Shown: positions 25,298 to 34,305, numbered from the stretch's first letter. The stretch is DNA of 64,000 nucleotides from RGIG995 sp045543655 (GCA_045543655.1 JAZPXN010000056.1:1-64000), one strand, 5' to 3'. Notes: generated by a model not told the origin, from the sequence alone. Numbers and translations: made by a program.

Positions 25298-25936
25298 ATG
25301 AAATACCGAGATATCGCATGGGATTTTGACGGAACCCTCTATAATTCTTATCCTTTTATCGTCCAATGCATCCGTCAGTCATTGGAAAAGTTCGGTTATA
25401 CCGATACGGAAGAAAATATCGCCCTTTACGCTCACGTTACCGTGGGACACGCCCTGGAGCATTACGCACCGCTGTGCGGCTGTGAGAAGGCGGATCTATT
25501 GCATTGGTACCGGGTTTTTTCTGCGGGAACGTCGTCCTTGACCGTGCCCTATAGAGGAATTCCGGAATTGCTCCGGGATATTACGCTTGCCGGGGGACGG
25601 AATCATATCTGCTCCAATCGCTCGGCGGCCCGTTGTAAGGACTATCTGGACCGGGACGGTCTGACCCCCTACTTTGACGTTCTTGCGGGGCCTGACGCGG
25701 CGCCGGGCATCGTTGCAAAGCCTGCTCCCGACCTGATCCGGGTGATTCTTGACGCCCGACGGATCGCTCCGGAAAATCTGCTGATGGTGGGGGATCGGAA
25801 TCTGGATATCGAAGCCGCCCACGCCGCCGGCTCGGTCGGGTGCTTTATCGATATCGACGGCTTTGCCACCGTGACCTGTGATCCGGAGTTTTTCGCCGCC
25901 GACGTGGATGAATTGCGGAAAATTCTTCTCGGTTGA
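25298..25936 (+). CDS. HAD-family phosphatase, tandem paralogue
   Basis: A 212-residue protein, equal in length to its upstream neighbour and clearly its paralogue (DIAWDFDGTLYNSYPFI; GLTPYFDVLAG; LLMVGDRNLDIEAAHAAG). Here motif I has the canonical DFDGT. It starts 2 nt after the neighbour's stop, with GGAG inside the neighbour's last codons, so translation is probably coupled. Confidence 0.85.
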   Translation: MKYRDIAWDFDGTLYNSYPFIVQCIRQSLEKFGYTDTEENIALYAHVTVGHALEHYAPLCGCEKADLLHWYRVFSAGTSSLTVPYRGIPELLRDITLAGGRNHICSNRSAARCKDYLDRDGLTPYFDVLAGPDAAPGIVAKPAPDLIRVILDARRIAPENLLMVGDRNLDIEAAHAAGSVGCFIDIDGFATVTCDPEFFAADVDELRKILLG

Positions 25937-25986
25937 CCTTTTTGCCTTCTTTTGCATAGGATGGAACAGCGAAAGGGGGAACTGCC

Positions 25987-26061
25987 GTGAAGATCGTTAC
26001 CGTGAAAGCGCCAAAGATCCTGCGGGGCGTCCTGAAAGCCGTGTTCGGCCTTCGGGATTAA
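25987..26061 (+). CDS. spoVM: SpoVM-like sporulation peptide (24 residues)
   Basis: GTG 25987 behind AGGGGGA opens a 24-codon frame: VKIVTVKAPKILRGVLKAVF, then GLRD. It aligns well with SpoVM (MKFYTIKLPKFLGGIVRAML in Bacillus): the same length, the same Pro-Lys after the first strand, and an amphipathic helix. SpoVM marks the convex forespore membrane and directs SpoIVA coat assembly. A terminator follows 9 nt later, so it is a stand-alone unit. It is shorter than most gene finders accept. Confidence 0.8.
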   Translation: MKIVTVKAPKILRGVLKAVFGLRD

Positions 26062-26069
26062 GAGAAAGA

Positions 26070-26096
26070 ACGGAGAGGGCGCCTCTCCGTTTTTTT
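26070..26096 (+). terminator. Terminator after spoVM
   Basis: ACGGAGAGG, loop GCG, CCTCTCCGT followed by a T-tract of seven. Confidence 0.9.
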
Positions 26097-26145
26097 GTGA
26101 AACCCGTTGAAAATGAAACGTTTTGTGGAAAAATTGAAAAATCTC

Positions 26146-26175
26146 TTGACAAAGTGGCGGGAAAAGGTATATAGT
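26146..26175 (+). promoter_or_regulatory. Promoter of the pgsA-like gene
   Basis: TTGACA at 26146-26151 with TATAGT at 26170-26175 (18 nt), or TATATA at 26168 (16 nt). Confidence 0.65.
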
Positions 26176-26235
26176 TTATTATAGAGGTAATAATGATTTA
26201 GAACGATACCAGAAAAACAAAAGGAGTGTCTCCCC

Positions 26236-26820
26236 GTGGTTACGGAAAAGCGAAAAGAAATTTTTTCCATCCCCAATATTTTGTGCTACGTCCGGATTTT
26301 ATTGTTGCCGGTCTTTGCCGTGCTGTTTTGCTTCAAGGAAGATCTCTGGGCCGCCGTGGTGGTTTTGGTGTCTGCCGCGACCGACGTGGTCGACGGCATC
26401 ATTGCCCGGAAGTTCCATATGGAAACGGAGTTGGGTAAGGTTCTGGATCCCCTGGCCGACAAGCTGAGCCAGGCGGTTCTCTCCGGTTGCCTGCTCTTCC
26501 GTTATCCCGTTATGTGGCTTCTCTTTTCGGTGATTATCATCAAAGAGAGCTTTCAGGGCATCGGCGGGTTTCTTTTGTACCGTAAGATGAAGTCGATGCG
26601 CTCCTCTGAATGGTTCGGAAAGCTGTCCACCGCCTTTTTCTACGCCGTTATGGCCTATCTGGTGCTCTTTATTCCCGAGCCGGCCAATGCCTGGTACGTG
26701 GTGCTTCCGGTGCTGATCTCAACGGGGCTGATGCTCTTTGCCCTGGTGCGGTATTTTATCCGCTTCGTGCAGGTAGTCTCTTCCCTGAAAACCGGCGAAG
26801 CCCCCCATACGGCGGAATAA
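26236..26820 (+). CDS. pgsA: CDP-alcohol phosphatidyltransferase (PgsA-like)
   Basis: A 194-residue integral membrane enzyme. The family signature is complete: DVVDGIIARKF, then ELGKVLDPLADK (D-x2-D-G-x2-A-R-x8-G-x3-D-x3-D). It makes phosphatidylglycerol phosphate or a related phospholipid; PgsA is the most likely, but cardiolipin- or PI-type relatives are possible. GTG 26236 follows AAGGAG at 9 nt. A terminator follows at 26835. Confidence 0.85.
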   Translation: MVTEKRKEIFSIPNILCYVRILLLPVFAVLFCFKEDLWAAVVVLVSAATDVVDGIIARKFHMETELGKVLDPLADKLSQAVLSGCLLFRYPVMWLLFSVIIIKESFQGIGGFLLYRKMKSMRSSEWFGKLSTAFFYAVMAYLVLFIPEPANAWYVVLPVLISTGLMLFALVRYFIRFVQVVSSLKTGEAPHTAE

Positions 26821-26834
26821 CCGAATAAAAAACG

Positions 26835-26866
26835 AAGGTCTGCGGAAAATTCCGCAGACCTTTTGT
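26835..26866 (+). terminator. Terminator after the pgsA-like gene
   Basis: AAGGTCTGCGGAA, AA loop, TTCCGCAGACCTTTT. Confidence 0.85.
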
Positions 26867-26967
26867 TATATAGGCTATTTCCGATGCGTCGAAATCCAAA
26901 GCAAAAAGAATTTCAGGGGGAATCGGTTGTGAGGGGAGAAGCATTTGAATGGGGCGCCTCTCGTCAG

Positions 26968-27112
26968 GGCTCCCCTTAGTAAGGGGAGCTGGATTGCCGA
27001 AGGCAAGACTGAGGGGATTGACCGGGAGAATGATAATTTAGTTTGCGGCGGTCAATCCCTTCCGTCACGGCGGCCGAACACGCCGTGCCACCTCCCCTTA
27101 CTAAGGGGAGGC
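26968..27112. mobile_element. MITE-like palindromic intergenic element
   Basis: 145 bp with nested inverted repeats. Both ends carry CTCCCCTTA(G/C)TAAGGGGAG. An inner pair GGGATTGACCG/CGGTCAATCCC encloses a ~25-bp AT-rich centre. No coding. Elements of this kind are frequent in Oscillospirales genomes. It sits between the convergent pgsA-like gene and the metallophosphoesterase operon. About 100 bp on its left and 80 bp on its right hold nothing recognisable. Confidence 0.75.
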
Positions 27113-27191
27113 TTACGGTAGTGCGTCGCTCATTTTGTAATGCGGATACTGTTCTTGACCCCGTTTACGGGTTGCAGGAAACGTTTTATTC

Positions 27192-28907
27192 TTATTTTTT
27201 CAGCAGGCAGACCAGAGGCTCCAGATCGTATTTCGCGCCGGGGAGGTAGTCCCGCACGCCGGCCTTGGTGCCGAAGTTCTGCAGGGAGACGATCACCCGG
27301 TCGTTGTAGACCTCCACGGCGCAGGCCTGGAAGAAGGGGACCTCCAGATGGGTAAGCCAGGAGGGCTTCTTCACTCCGTTGTTGGCAAAATAATCGTTGT
27401 AATAGAAGGACATACTGCCGCCGTAATTGTGGTGATAGCCTTGAGCCAGCACCAGATCGGAGCGGAACCGTCCCCGTTCCTGCGCGTCCTGAAGACCCAG
27501 GTGAATATCTCCGTTTTCGCCGGTCAGGGGCAGGGCGATGGGGGAATTGTATTCCATTACCTCCGCCGTCCGCAGGAAGGCCGGATGCTGATTTCCTCCG
27601 TGGGTGTGACCGAAGAAATAGAACAGGTTGGGGAAGCGGTTCAAGGTCTCCTCGATCTTAACGAAGGCGTCCAGATTGGAGGGAACTTTGTTTTTGGTGT
27701 TTGCGTAATAGCCCCACCGGAGCGGGAAGTGAGAGGAGACGAAGATCACGGCCTTGTTGCCCATCTCTTCCTCGATGGCCTTCAGCCGCTCCTCCAGCCA
27801 CAGCGCCTGTTGCAGGGTGTGGGCGGGGTCGACCCGGTTGTATTTGTCGATCATGGGGTAGGTGGGCATATTCAGCACCAGGAAGGGGATGCCCTTGATC
27901 CGGTATTCGTAGCACAGCAGATTCTCCCGGCTTCCCAGATCCGCCTTCACGGTCTCGGTCAGCGGATGCAGGATCCCTTCGGGGAGAAGATCGGTATAAT
28001 AGGCGGAGTTGTAGGTCTGTCCCTCCGGCTGGCGGTCGCCCACCTGATATTCGTGGTTTCCGGAGAGATAGAGGATGTTCCCCTTGTTTTCCGGATTCCG
28101 GAAGGATCTTTGCAATGCTTCGTTGAGGAACCCCTTGGTTTTCACCCAGCGGTCATAGGGCCACTTCCCCTGTACCGCGCCGCCCCGGGGATAGCTGGGG
28201 CCGCCGCTTCCGTTGTCGGAGATATTGTCGCCGCACAGGATCACCGCGTCCAGATCGTAGCGGCGGGCAAAGCCCTTGGCGGTGTTGATGGCGGATTTGC
28301 GGACGTAGGGCCGGAACAATTGAATGCCGTAGTCGATATGAATATCCGCAAAGGTTCCCACCGTCAGCTTCGGCGTGCCCTTCGGCTTCGTGGCAATGCC
28401 CCGCACCCGCTTCAGCAGGGCGAAGGAGGAGGCGTTTCCGTCCACGCCCGCCGTGAAGATCAGCTTGCTTTCGGTTTCCGGCCGGCCGGCGCAGCGGAGA
28501 TATTGCACGTTGCCCTTTTTGTCTTTGGTGGAGAAGCGGTAAAGCGAGCCGTTTTCCGTCACCGTCAGCAGGGCCTTCCGGCGGGTCAGCCAGGCCCCCT
28601 GCCCGTCCACGGAAAGATATTTCCGGGCGGCGGGAGACCACAGAGATACCTTGCCGTCTCCCTCGTCGGTGACCGTCCAGTACAGATCTCTGTCGCTCTT
28701 CTTTTTCCGCAGATCCTTTTCATAAAAGGGGAAGGCCTCGACGCCGTCCCGGGAAGATTCCGCCCGCAGAGCGAAATCCAGGGGCTTTTTCGCCCCCGCC
28801 GGGGTCAGACTCGCCATGACCAGCAGATACTGCTCTCCGGAAACGAAGGCGCTTACGTGCTCGTATCGGAGAAGCTCGTTTTTGGGAAAGCGATAGGTGT
28901 TTTCCAT
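27192..28907 (-). CDS. Metallophosphoesterase with N-terminal beta-trefoil-like domain, paralogue 1
   Basis: A 571-residue cytoplasmic protein; fourth and last gene of the operon. The N-terminal ~180 residues repeat short beta blocks (VSLWSPAARKYLSVDGQGAW) like a fascin/ricin-type trefoil. The calcineurin-like domain follows: ADIHIDYG (about 188), CGDNISDN, SGNHEYQVGDRQPEG (about 285), SSHFPLRWG and FGHTHGGNQH (about 434). All metal ligands are present. There is no signal peptide. The start follows AAGGA, 17 nt after the previous gene. The substrate is unknown. Confidence 0.85.
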   Translation of the reverse strand: MENTYRFPKNELLRYEHVSAFVSGEQYLLVMASLTPAGAKKPLDFALRAESSRDGVEAFPFYEKDLRKKKSDRDLYWTVTDEGDGKVSLWSPAARKYLSVDGQGAWLTRRKALLTVTENGSLYRFSTKDKKGNVQYLRCAGRPETESKLIFTAGVDGNASSFALLKRVRGIATKPKGTPKLTVGTFADIHIDYGIQLFRPYVRKSAINTAKGFARRYDLDAVILCGDNISDNGSGGPSYPRGGAVQGKWPYDRWVKTKGFLNEALQRSFRNPENKGNILYLSGNHEYQVGDRQPEGQTYNSAYYTDLLPEGILHPLTETVKADLGSRENLLCYEYRIKGIPFLVLNMPTYPMIDKYNRVDPAHTLQQALWLEERLKAIEEEMGNKAVIFVSSHFPLRWGYYANTKNKVPSNLDAFVKIEETLNRFPNLFYFFGHTHGGNQHPAFLRTAEVMEYNSPIALPLTGENGDIHLGLQDAQERGRFRSDLVLAQGYHHNYGGSMSFYYNDYFANNGVKKPSWLTHLEVPFFQACAVEVYNDRVIVSLQNFGTKAGVRDYLPGAKYDLEPLVCLLKK

Positions 28908-28923
28908 AAAAATAATCCTTTTC

Positions 28924-30636
28924 TTATTTTTTCAAGGGTTGAACCAAAGGCTTAAGCTGATAGGAGGCGTGGGGCACGTACTTGGCAAGATCTGCCTTTG
29001 TCCCCAGGTTTTCCATGGTCAACACCACCCGGTCCCCGTAGACCTCGATGGCGCACCCCTGGAAGAAGGGAACCTCCACCTCGCTGAGCCAGGTGTTGAT
29101 ATTTTTGCCGTCGTTGGCAAAATACATAGACTTGAAATAGGCCATACTGCCGGCGTATTCGTGATGGCATCCGGTGCCCATCAGCAGTCCGGAGCGGAAG
29201 ATGCCTCTCGCTTCACTGTCCTTGGCGCCGATGGAGCCGTTTTCGTTCTGCCAAAGGTTCACGTTGGAGAAGGCTTCGGTATTTTCGCCCGTTTCCTTCA
29301 GATGCACCCAGCGGTCGTTGCAGCCGCCGTGCACGTGGCCGTAGAAATAGAAAAGATTGGGATAGCGGTTCAGAATCTCACGCATCCGCAGGAATACGTT
29401 CCGGTTTTCGGGGCAGTCGGGCCCTTCGGTGGCGAAGGAGCCGGACCACATGGGATAATGGGAGACCACGAAGACCAGCGCGTTTTTGCCCTGCGCTTCC
29501 TCGATGGCCTTCAGCCGCCCCTCCAGCCAATCGGCCTGCTCCATGGTGTGGGCGGGAGCGTAGCGATCCGGGAATTTATGCCGGGGATCGAAGGGATAGC
29601 GAGGAGTGTTAAGCATCAGGAAGGGTACTCCCTTTACCCGGCATTCGTAGCAGAGCAGATGGCGGGTGGGGCCCACGTCCACGGGGCCGGCGTCGGTCCA
29701 CAGCTGATCGGTGCAGGGGGGCAGAAACGCGGAATAATCCCCGGAATTGAACCGTTTTCCTTCGGGCTGACGGTCGCCGACCTGGGTATCGTGATTGCCG
29801 GTGATCCAGAAAACGTTTTGAGCCTTGTCGGGATCCCGGAAGGCCTTGCGAAGGGTGTCGCTCAGCCGCTTCTGGGTCTTGCGGAAGCGTTCCTCCGGCC
29901 ATTTTCCCTGCATGGCGCCGCCGTAGCGATAGCCGCCGCTTCCGTTGTCGGAGATATTGTCCCCGCAGGTGATCATGGCGTCGAGATCGTACCGCCGGCG
30001 GTAGGTATTCGCGCCCACCAGAGCAGAGCGGCGCAGATAGGGACGGAACAATTGCAGACCGTAGTCCACGTGGATGTCGGCCATGGTGCCCACCGTAAGC
30101 CAGGGCTTGTCCGCCGGCTTTGCGGAGATGCCCCGGATCCGTTCCGCCCAGGCGAAAGAGACCGAAACGCTGGCCCGGCCGGAGGTAAAGATCAGCCCGT
30201 AGGGGGATTCGGAATGGCCGCTGGCCCGGAGATAGTATTTTTCCCCGTCGGCGTCGGCGGTGATCAGAACCAGATCTCCGTCTTTGATTACGGTTAAAAT
30301 CTGCTTCCGTTTGGAAAGCCGGGCGCCCTGCCCATCCATATTCAGATATTTTTTCGTCGCCTCCGACCAAAGAGAGATCTTCCCGTCGCCCTCGTCGTTC
30401 AGCGTCCAATACAGATCCCGGTCGGTCTTTTTTGCCCGCAGAGTCGCCTCGTTGAACAGGGTTGCTTCCAGACCGTCCCGACAGTTTTTCGCCCGAAGTG
30501 CAAAGTCTGCATCCAGCCGCTGGGCAGGATCCTTTCCCTTCAGACAACCCATGACCAGCAGATATTCGTTTCCGGCCTTAGGGTCGGTGATATGCTGATA
30601 CTTCAGCAATTCGTTTTTCGTGATACGGTAATCCAT
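28924..30636 (-). CDS. Metallophosphoesterase with N-terminal beta-trefoil-like domain, paralogue 2
   Basis: A 570-residue paralogue of its neighbours. Motifs: MADIHVDYG, TCGDNISDNGSG, ITGNHDTQVGDRQPEG, VVSHYPMWSG and YGHVHGGCND. It shares the N-terminal block KISLWSEATKKYLNMDGQGA. RBS AGGGGAA. It lies 17 nt downstream of paralogue 3. Divergence among the four copies is moderate and spread over the whole length, so they arose by older tandem duplication and were kept. Confidence 0.85.
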   Translation of the reverse strand: MDYRITKNELLKYQHITDPKAGNEYLLVMGCLKGKDPAQRLDADFALRAKNCRDGLEATLFNEATLRAKKTDRDLYWTLNDEGDGKISLWSEATKKYLNMDGQGARLSKRKQILTVIKDGDLVLITADADGEKYYLRASGHSESPYGLIFTSGRASVSVSFAWAERIRGISAKPADKPWLTVGTMADIHVDYGLQLFRPYLRRSALVGANTYRRRYDLDAMITCGDNISDNGSGGYRYGGAMQGKWPEERFRKTQKRLSDTLRKAFRDPDKAQNVFWITGNHDTQVGDRQPEGKRFNSGDYSAFLPPCTDQLWTDAGPVDVGPTRHLLCYECRVKGVPFLMLNTPRYPFDPRHKFPDRYAPAHTMEQADWLEGRLKAIEEAQGKNALVFVVSHYPMWSGSFATEGPDCPENRNVFLRMREILNRYPNLFYFYGHVHGGCNDRWVHLKETGENTEAFSNVNLWQNENGSIGAKDSEARGIFRSGLLMGTGCHHEYAGSMAYFKSMYFANDGKNINTWLSEVEVPFFQGCAIEVYGDRVVLTMENLGTKADLAKYVPHASYQLKPLVQPLKK

Positions 30637-30653
30637 AACGGTTCCCCTTTTCT

Positions 30654-32363
30654 TTATTTTTCAATGGGATAAATCATGGGCTTAATCTTGTAGCTTCCGT
30701 TTTTGATCCGGGCGGTGCCTTCCCGGGTGCCGAAGTTTTCCATGGTCAGAACCACCCGATCATTGTAGACCTGTACGGCAAGTCCCTGGGCAAAGGGGAC
30801 CTCCAGATCGGTCAGCCCCGAGCGGAGACGGACGCCGTCGTTCTTGAAATAACTGGTTTCAAAATAGGCGAGGCTTCCCGCGAAGACGCTCTTGAAGCCT
30901 TTGCCGACGGTAAGATCGGAACGGAAATTGCCCCGGTCGGGAGAGTCGGGAGAGACGAGGCTTCCCCCTTCGTCCAGGGACATCTCCACGGGAGCGTGGG
31001 TCTGCATACATTCCGACGAGCGGGAATGGGTGATCCAGTCGTCGCCGCCGTGAACGTGGCCGTAGAACCAGAAGAGATTCGGATAGCGGTTCAGCGTCCC
31101 GTCCAGCTTCAGATAGGCGTCCAGATTGCTCTTGCAGAGGGGATTGTGACTGATAAAGCAGCCCCGGTGGAAGGGATAGTGGGATTGGACGAAGATCACG
31201 GCCTTTCTGCCCAGCTCGTTTTCGATCTCCAGAAGCCGCCGTTCCAGCCATTCCGCCTGCTCCAGGGTATGGCCGGGGGCGGGACGGTGGGGATCGGGTA
31301 CGTTGGGATTGGAGGGGGCGAAGGGATACAAGGGCGTATTCAGGATCAGGAAGGGGATTCCCTTGACCCGCATTTCATAGCAGAGAAGCTCCTCCTGCAC
31401 TCCCGCGTCCATGGGGGCGGGCTTGAAGAGGGGATTGCGGATCTCCTTGGGGAGGAGGTGGGTGTAATCGTTGGAATTGAACCGTTTCCCTTCGGGCTGA
31501 CGGTCTCCCACCTGACAGTCGTGATTCCCGGAAAGCCAGAAGATATTTTGGGCGGCCTGCGGATTCCGGAAGGATTTCTGCAGCGTTTTCTGAAGCAGGT
31601 TCTGGATCTGTTCAAACTTCTTCCGGGGGAATTTTCCCTGCAGAACGCCCCGATTATAGATCCGGAAGCTGGCGTTGTCGGAAATATTGTCTCCGCAGGT
31701 GATCATGGCGTCGAGGTCGTACCGCTTCCGGAAGGCGTTGGCGGCCCGGAAGACCGATTTGCGCAGATAGGGCGCCTTGGTCTGAACGCCGTAGTCGATA
31801 TGGATATCCGATACCGTCCCTACCGTCAGCAACGGGTTCCCCTCCGGACGTTCGGAAAGTCCGTGCACCCGCTTGGCAAAGCAGAAGCTGGTGGCGGTTT
31901 GGGCGGTGGCCGAGGTGAAAACGTATCCGTAAGGGGTATCCTCCCGACGGGTGCACCGCAGATTCCAATAGGGGGCTTCTGCGGTGACGATGCGGAAGGT
32001 AGTGCCGTTGGGAACGGCCTTCAGAAGCTGCTTGTTTTTGCAAAGCCGGGCGCCCCGTCCGTCCAGAACCAGATATTTTCCGGCGCTTTCGGAATAGAGG
32101 GCAATGCACCCGTCCTTTTCTTCGGTGACGGTCCAGAGCAGATCCCGGTCGCTTCTCTTCTTACGAAGGATCTCTTCCCGGAACAAAAGGGCCAAGAGCC
32201 CGTCCCGTGCCGTTTTTGCCTGCAGGGCGTAATCCTGATACCGCAGACCCGTGAAATTTTCCATCGTGCCTACGGAAACGACGTATTCTTCGCCGGGGAC
32301 GAGGTCGACGACCTGCCGGTACCGTAACAATTCTCCGGCGGGAAAGAGGTGGTTTCGTTTCAT
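30654..32363 (-). CDS. Metallophosphoesterase with N-terminal beta-trefoil-like domain, paralogue 3
   Basis: 569 residues. Motifs: VSDIHIDYG, TCGDNISDN, LSGNHDCQVGDRQPEG, VQSHYPFHRG and YGHVHGGDDW. The trefoil-like region carries CIALYSESAGKYLVLDGRGA. The start follows GGAAGG, 16 nt after paralogue 4. Confidence 0.85.
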   Translation of the reverse strand: MKRNHLFPAGELLRYRQVVDLVPGEEYVVSVGTMENFTGLRYQDYALQAKTARDGLLALLFREEILRKKRSDRDLLWTVTEEKDGCIALYSESAGKYLVLDGRGARLCKNKQLLKAVPNGTTFRIVTAEAPYWNLRCTRREDTPYGYVFTSATAQTATSFCFAKRVHGLSERPEGNPLLTVGTVSDIHIDYGVQTKAPYLRKSVFRAANAFRKRYDLDAMITCGDNISDNASFRIYNRGVLQGKFPRKKFEQIQNLLQKTLQKSFRNPQAAQNIFWLSGNHDCQVGDRQPEGKRFNSNDYTHLLPKEIRNPLFKPAPMDAGVQEELLCYEMRVKGIPFLILNTPLYPFAPSNPNVPDPHRPAPGHTLEQAEWLERRLLEIENELGRKAVIFVQSHYPFHRGCFISHNPLCKSNLDAYLKLDGTLNRYPNLFWFYGHVHGGDDWITHSRSSECMQTHAPVEMSLDEGGSLVSPDSPDRGNFRSDLTVGKGFKSVFAGSLAYFETSYFKNDGVRLRSGLTDLEVPFAQGLAVQVYNDRVVLTMENFGTREGTARIKNGSYKIKPMIYPIEK

Positions 32364-32379
32364 GGTGTTACCTTCCTTA

Positions 32380-34098
32380 TCATTTTACAAGGGGACAGAC
32401 GAGGGGCTTCAGCTTATGGGAGGCGAAGGGCATGCAGGCCAGCAGATCCTTCTTCGTGCCGAAGTTGTGCATGGTCAGCACCACCCGATCGGTGTAGACC
32501 TCCGCTACCATGACCTGATAGAAGGGTACTTCAATATCGGTAAGATCACTCCGCACCTTTTTGCCGTTGTTGGCGAAATACCGGGTGCCGCAGAAGGAGA
32601 GACTGCCGCCGAAGACGTGATGGAAGCCCGAGGGTAGAAGCACGTCGGAGCGGAATTTGGCCCGTTCGGAATTTTCCGGAACCACGGCCTTCAAATATTC
32701 GCCGTTGTCTTCCAGCTTCAGCTCGGCGGGGCAGATCCCGTCGACGGTTTCCGCGGAATGGGTGTGGGTGATCCAGATATCGTCACAGTGTACGTGTCCG
32801 TAAACGTAGAACAGATTGGGGAAGCGGCACATGGCGTCTGTCATCCGGGCAAAGGCCTCGTGATTGGGCGGGCAGGCGCCGTAGGTGGCGGAGAAGGAAT
32901 CCAGGGAGAAGGGGAAGTGGGAGGAGACGAAGACCACGGCCTTGTTGCCCAGCTCTTCTTCGATCTCCTTCAGCCGTGCCTCCAGCCATTCGGCCTGCTC
33001 CAGGGAGTGGCCGGGGTCCCCCCGTCCGGGCCATTTACAGCCGGGGTAGAAGGGATAGGCGGGCTCGTTGAGCACCAGAAAATGCACGTCCTTGATCCGA
33101 TATTGGTAGCAGAGCAGATTTTCCGTCGGCCCTACCTTTACGTCCATCTGCTGATACAGAGGATGGGTGATGCCTTCGGGCAGAAGGTCGGTATAATAAG
33201 CGGAGTTATAGGTATTTCCGTTGCATTCCCGGTCGCCTACCTGATAATCGTGGTTTCCGGTCAGATAGAGGATATTTCCGGAGTTTTCGGGATTTTTGAA
33301 GGAACTGCGTAACGCTTCGTCCAGGCATTTCCGGGATCTCTGCCATTTTTCGTAGGACCAATATCCCTGGGGCGCGCCCGTTCCGTCCAGCCAACTGGCG
33401 TTGTCGGAGATGTTGTCCCCGCACATGATCAAGGCGTCAAGATCGAAATTCTTCCGGTATTTCCGGGCGGTCTTAAGGATGCTCTTCCGCAGATAAGGAG
33501 GACGGTTCTGAAGCCCGTTATCGATATGCACGTCGGCGTAGGTTCCGGCGGTGACGAGGGGCTTGCCGGCGGGCTTCGGAGAAAGATCCACCGTGACCCT
33601 CCGGAAGAGACCGAAGGTGGTCTTGTCCGCAACGGTGCCGGAGGTGAAATTGATCCCCGTGGCCGCTTCCTCCCGACGGGCGGCGTGGAGGAAATATTCC
33701 GTGCCGTCCTTATCGGTGACGTAGAATCGGTAAAGGGTATCGCTCCGGCGCACCGAAATGAGTTGCTTTTTCCGGGAAAGAACGGCGGTATGTCCGTCGA
33801 TGCTCAGATACTTTTTCGTCGCAACCGATTGCAGAGCGACCTTGCCGTCCCCTTCGTCGGTAATGATCCAGCAGAGATCCTTGTCGGTCTTCCGCTTGCG
33901 GAGGGGATCTTCGTTGATCAGGAAGGCTTCCAGGCCGTCCCGACAACGGGAGGCGCCAAGGGCGTAGTCGGCCTGCTTTTTGGGCGAGCCGAGGTAGATA
34001 CTTCCCATGACGATCAGGTATTCTTCGCCGGAGACGAATTCCGGCTGATGGGCGTAACGAAGGAGTTCGTTTTTGGGAAAACGGTGATTCTGTGCCAT
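32380..34098 (-). CDS. Metallophosphoesterase with N-terminal beta-trefoil-like domain, paralogue 4 (first in operon)
   Basis: 572 residues from ATG 34098 (MAQNHRFPKNELLRYAHQ), preceded by AGAGGATC; a longer frame upstream was rejected because it would begin inside the promoter. Motifs: YADVHIDNG, MCGDNISDN, LTGNHDYQVGDRECNG, SSHFPFSLDS and YGHVHCDDIW; the last lacks the second Gly of GHxHGG. First gene after the promoter at 34159-34187. Confidence 0.85.
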   Translation of the reverse strand: MAQNHRFPKNELLRYAHQPEFVSGEEYLIVMGSIYLGSPKKQADYALGASRCRDGLEAFLINEDPLRKRKTDKDLCWIITDEGDGKVALQSVATKKYLSIDGHTAVLSRKKQLISVRRSDTLYRFYVTDKDGTEYFLHAARREEAATGINFTSGTVADKTTFGLFRRVTVDLSPKPAGKPLVTAGTYADVHIDNGLQNRPPYLRKSILKTARKYRKNFDLDALIMCGDNISDNASWLDGTGAPQGYWSYEKWQRSRKCLDEALRSSFKNPENSGNILYLTGNHDYQVGDRECNGNTYNSAYYTDLLPEGITHPLYQQMDVKVGPTENLLCYQYRIKDVHFLVLNEPAYPFYPGCKWPGRGDPGHSLEQAEWLEARLKEIEEELGNKAVVFVSSHFPFSLDSFSATYGACPPNHEAFARMTDAMCRFPNLFYVYGHVHCDDIWITHTHSAETVDGICPAELKLEDNGEYLKAVVPENSERAKFRSDVLLPSGFHHVFGGSLSFCGTRYFANNGKKVRSDLTDIEVPFYQVMVAEVYTDRVVLTMHNFGTKKDLLACMPFASHKLKPLVCPLVK

Positions 34099-34158
34099 AA
34101 AGGGATCCTCTTCTTCTCTTTTTTTGTTTCCTTTGGAACGGGGGCGCTTTTCGCCTTC

Positions 34159-34194
34159 ACTATAACACAATTCCCTTGCTAATGCAAGGGAATT
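34159..34194 (-). promoter_or_regulatory. Promoter with overlapping palindromic operator for the phosphoesterase operon
   Basis: On the minus strand: TTGCAT (34187-34182), 17 nt, TATAGT (34164-34159). An 11-bp perfect inverted repeat, AATTCCCTTGC and GCAAGGGAATT with a 4-nt centre (34169-34194), covers the -35 box and most of the spacer. It is not followed by a T-run, so an operator is more likely than a terminator. Confidence 0.6.
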
Positions 34195-34305
34195 GGGAAA
34201 TATGTCACAAAAATTTGCCGTCTGCTTGGAAATTTGCTCTGCCGTGGGGAATTCTCCGGTATCAAGATCGTGCCGGCCCCGGGCTCTCCTTCTTTTGTTT
34301 TTTCT

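Noticed and set aside
26112..26183. 23-codon amphipathic frame before the pgsA-like gene
   Set aside because: It overlaps the pgsA promoter boxes and has no RBS.
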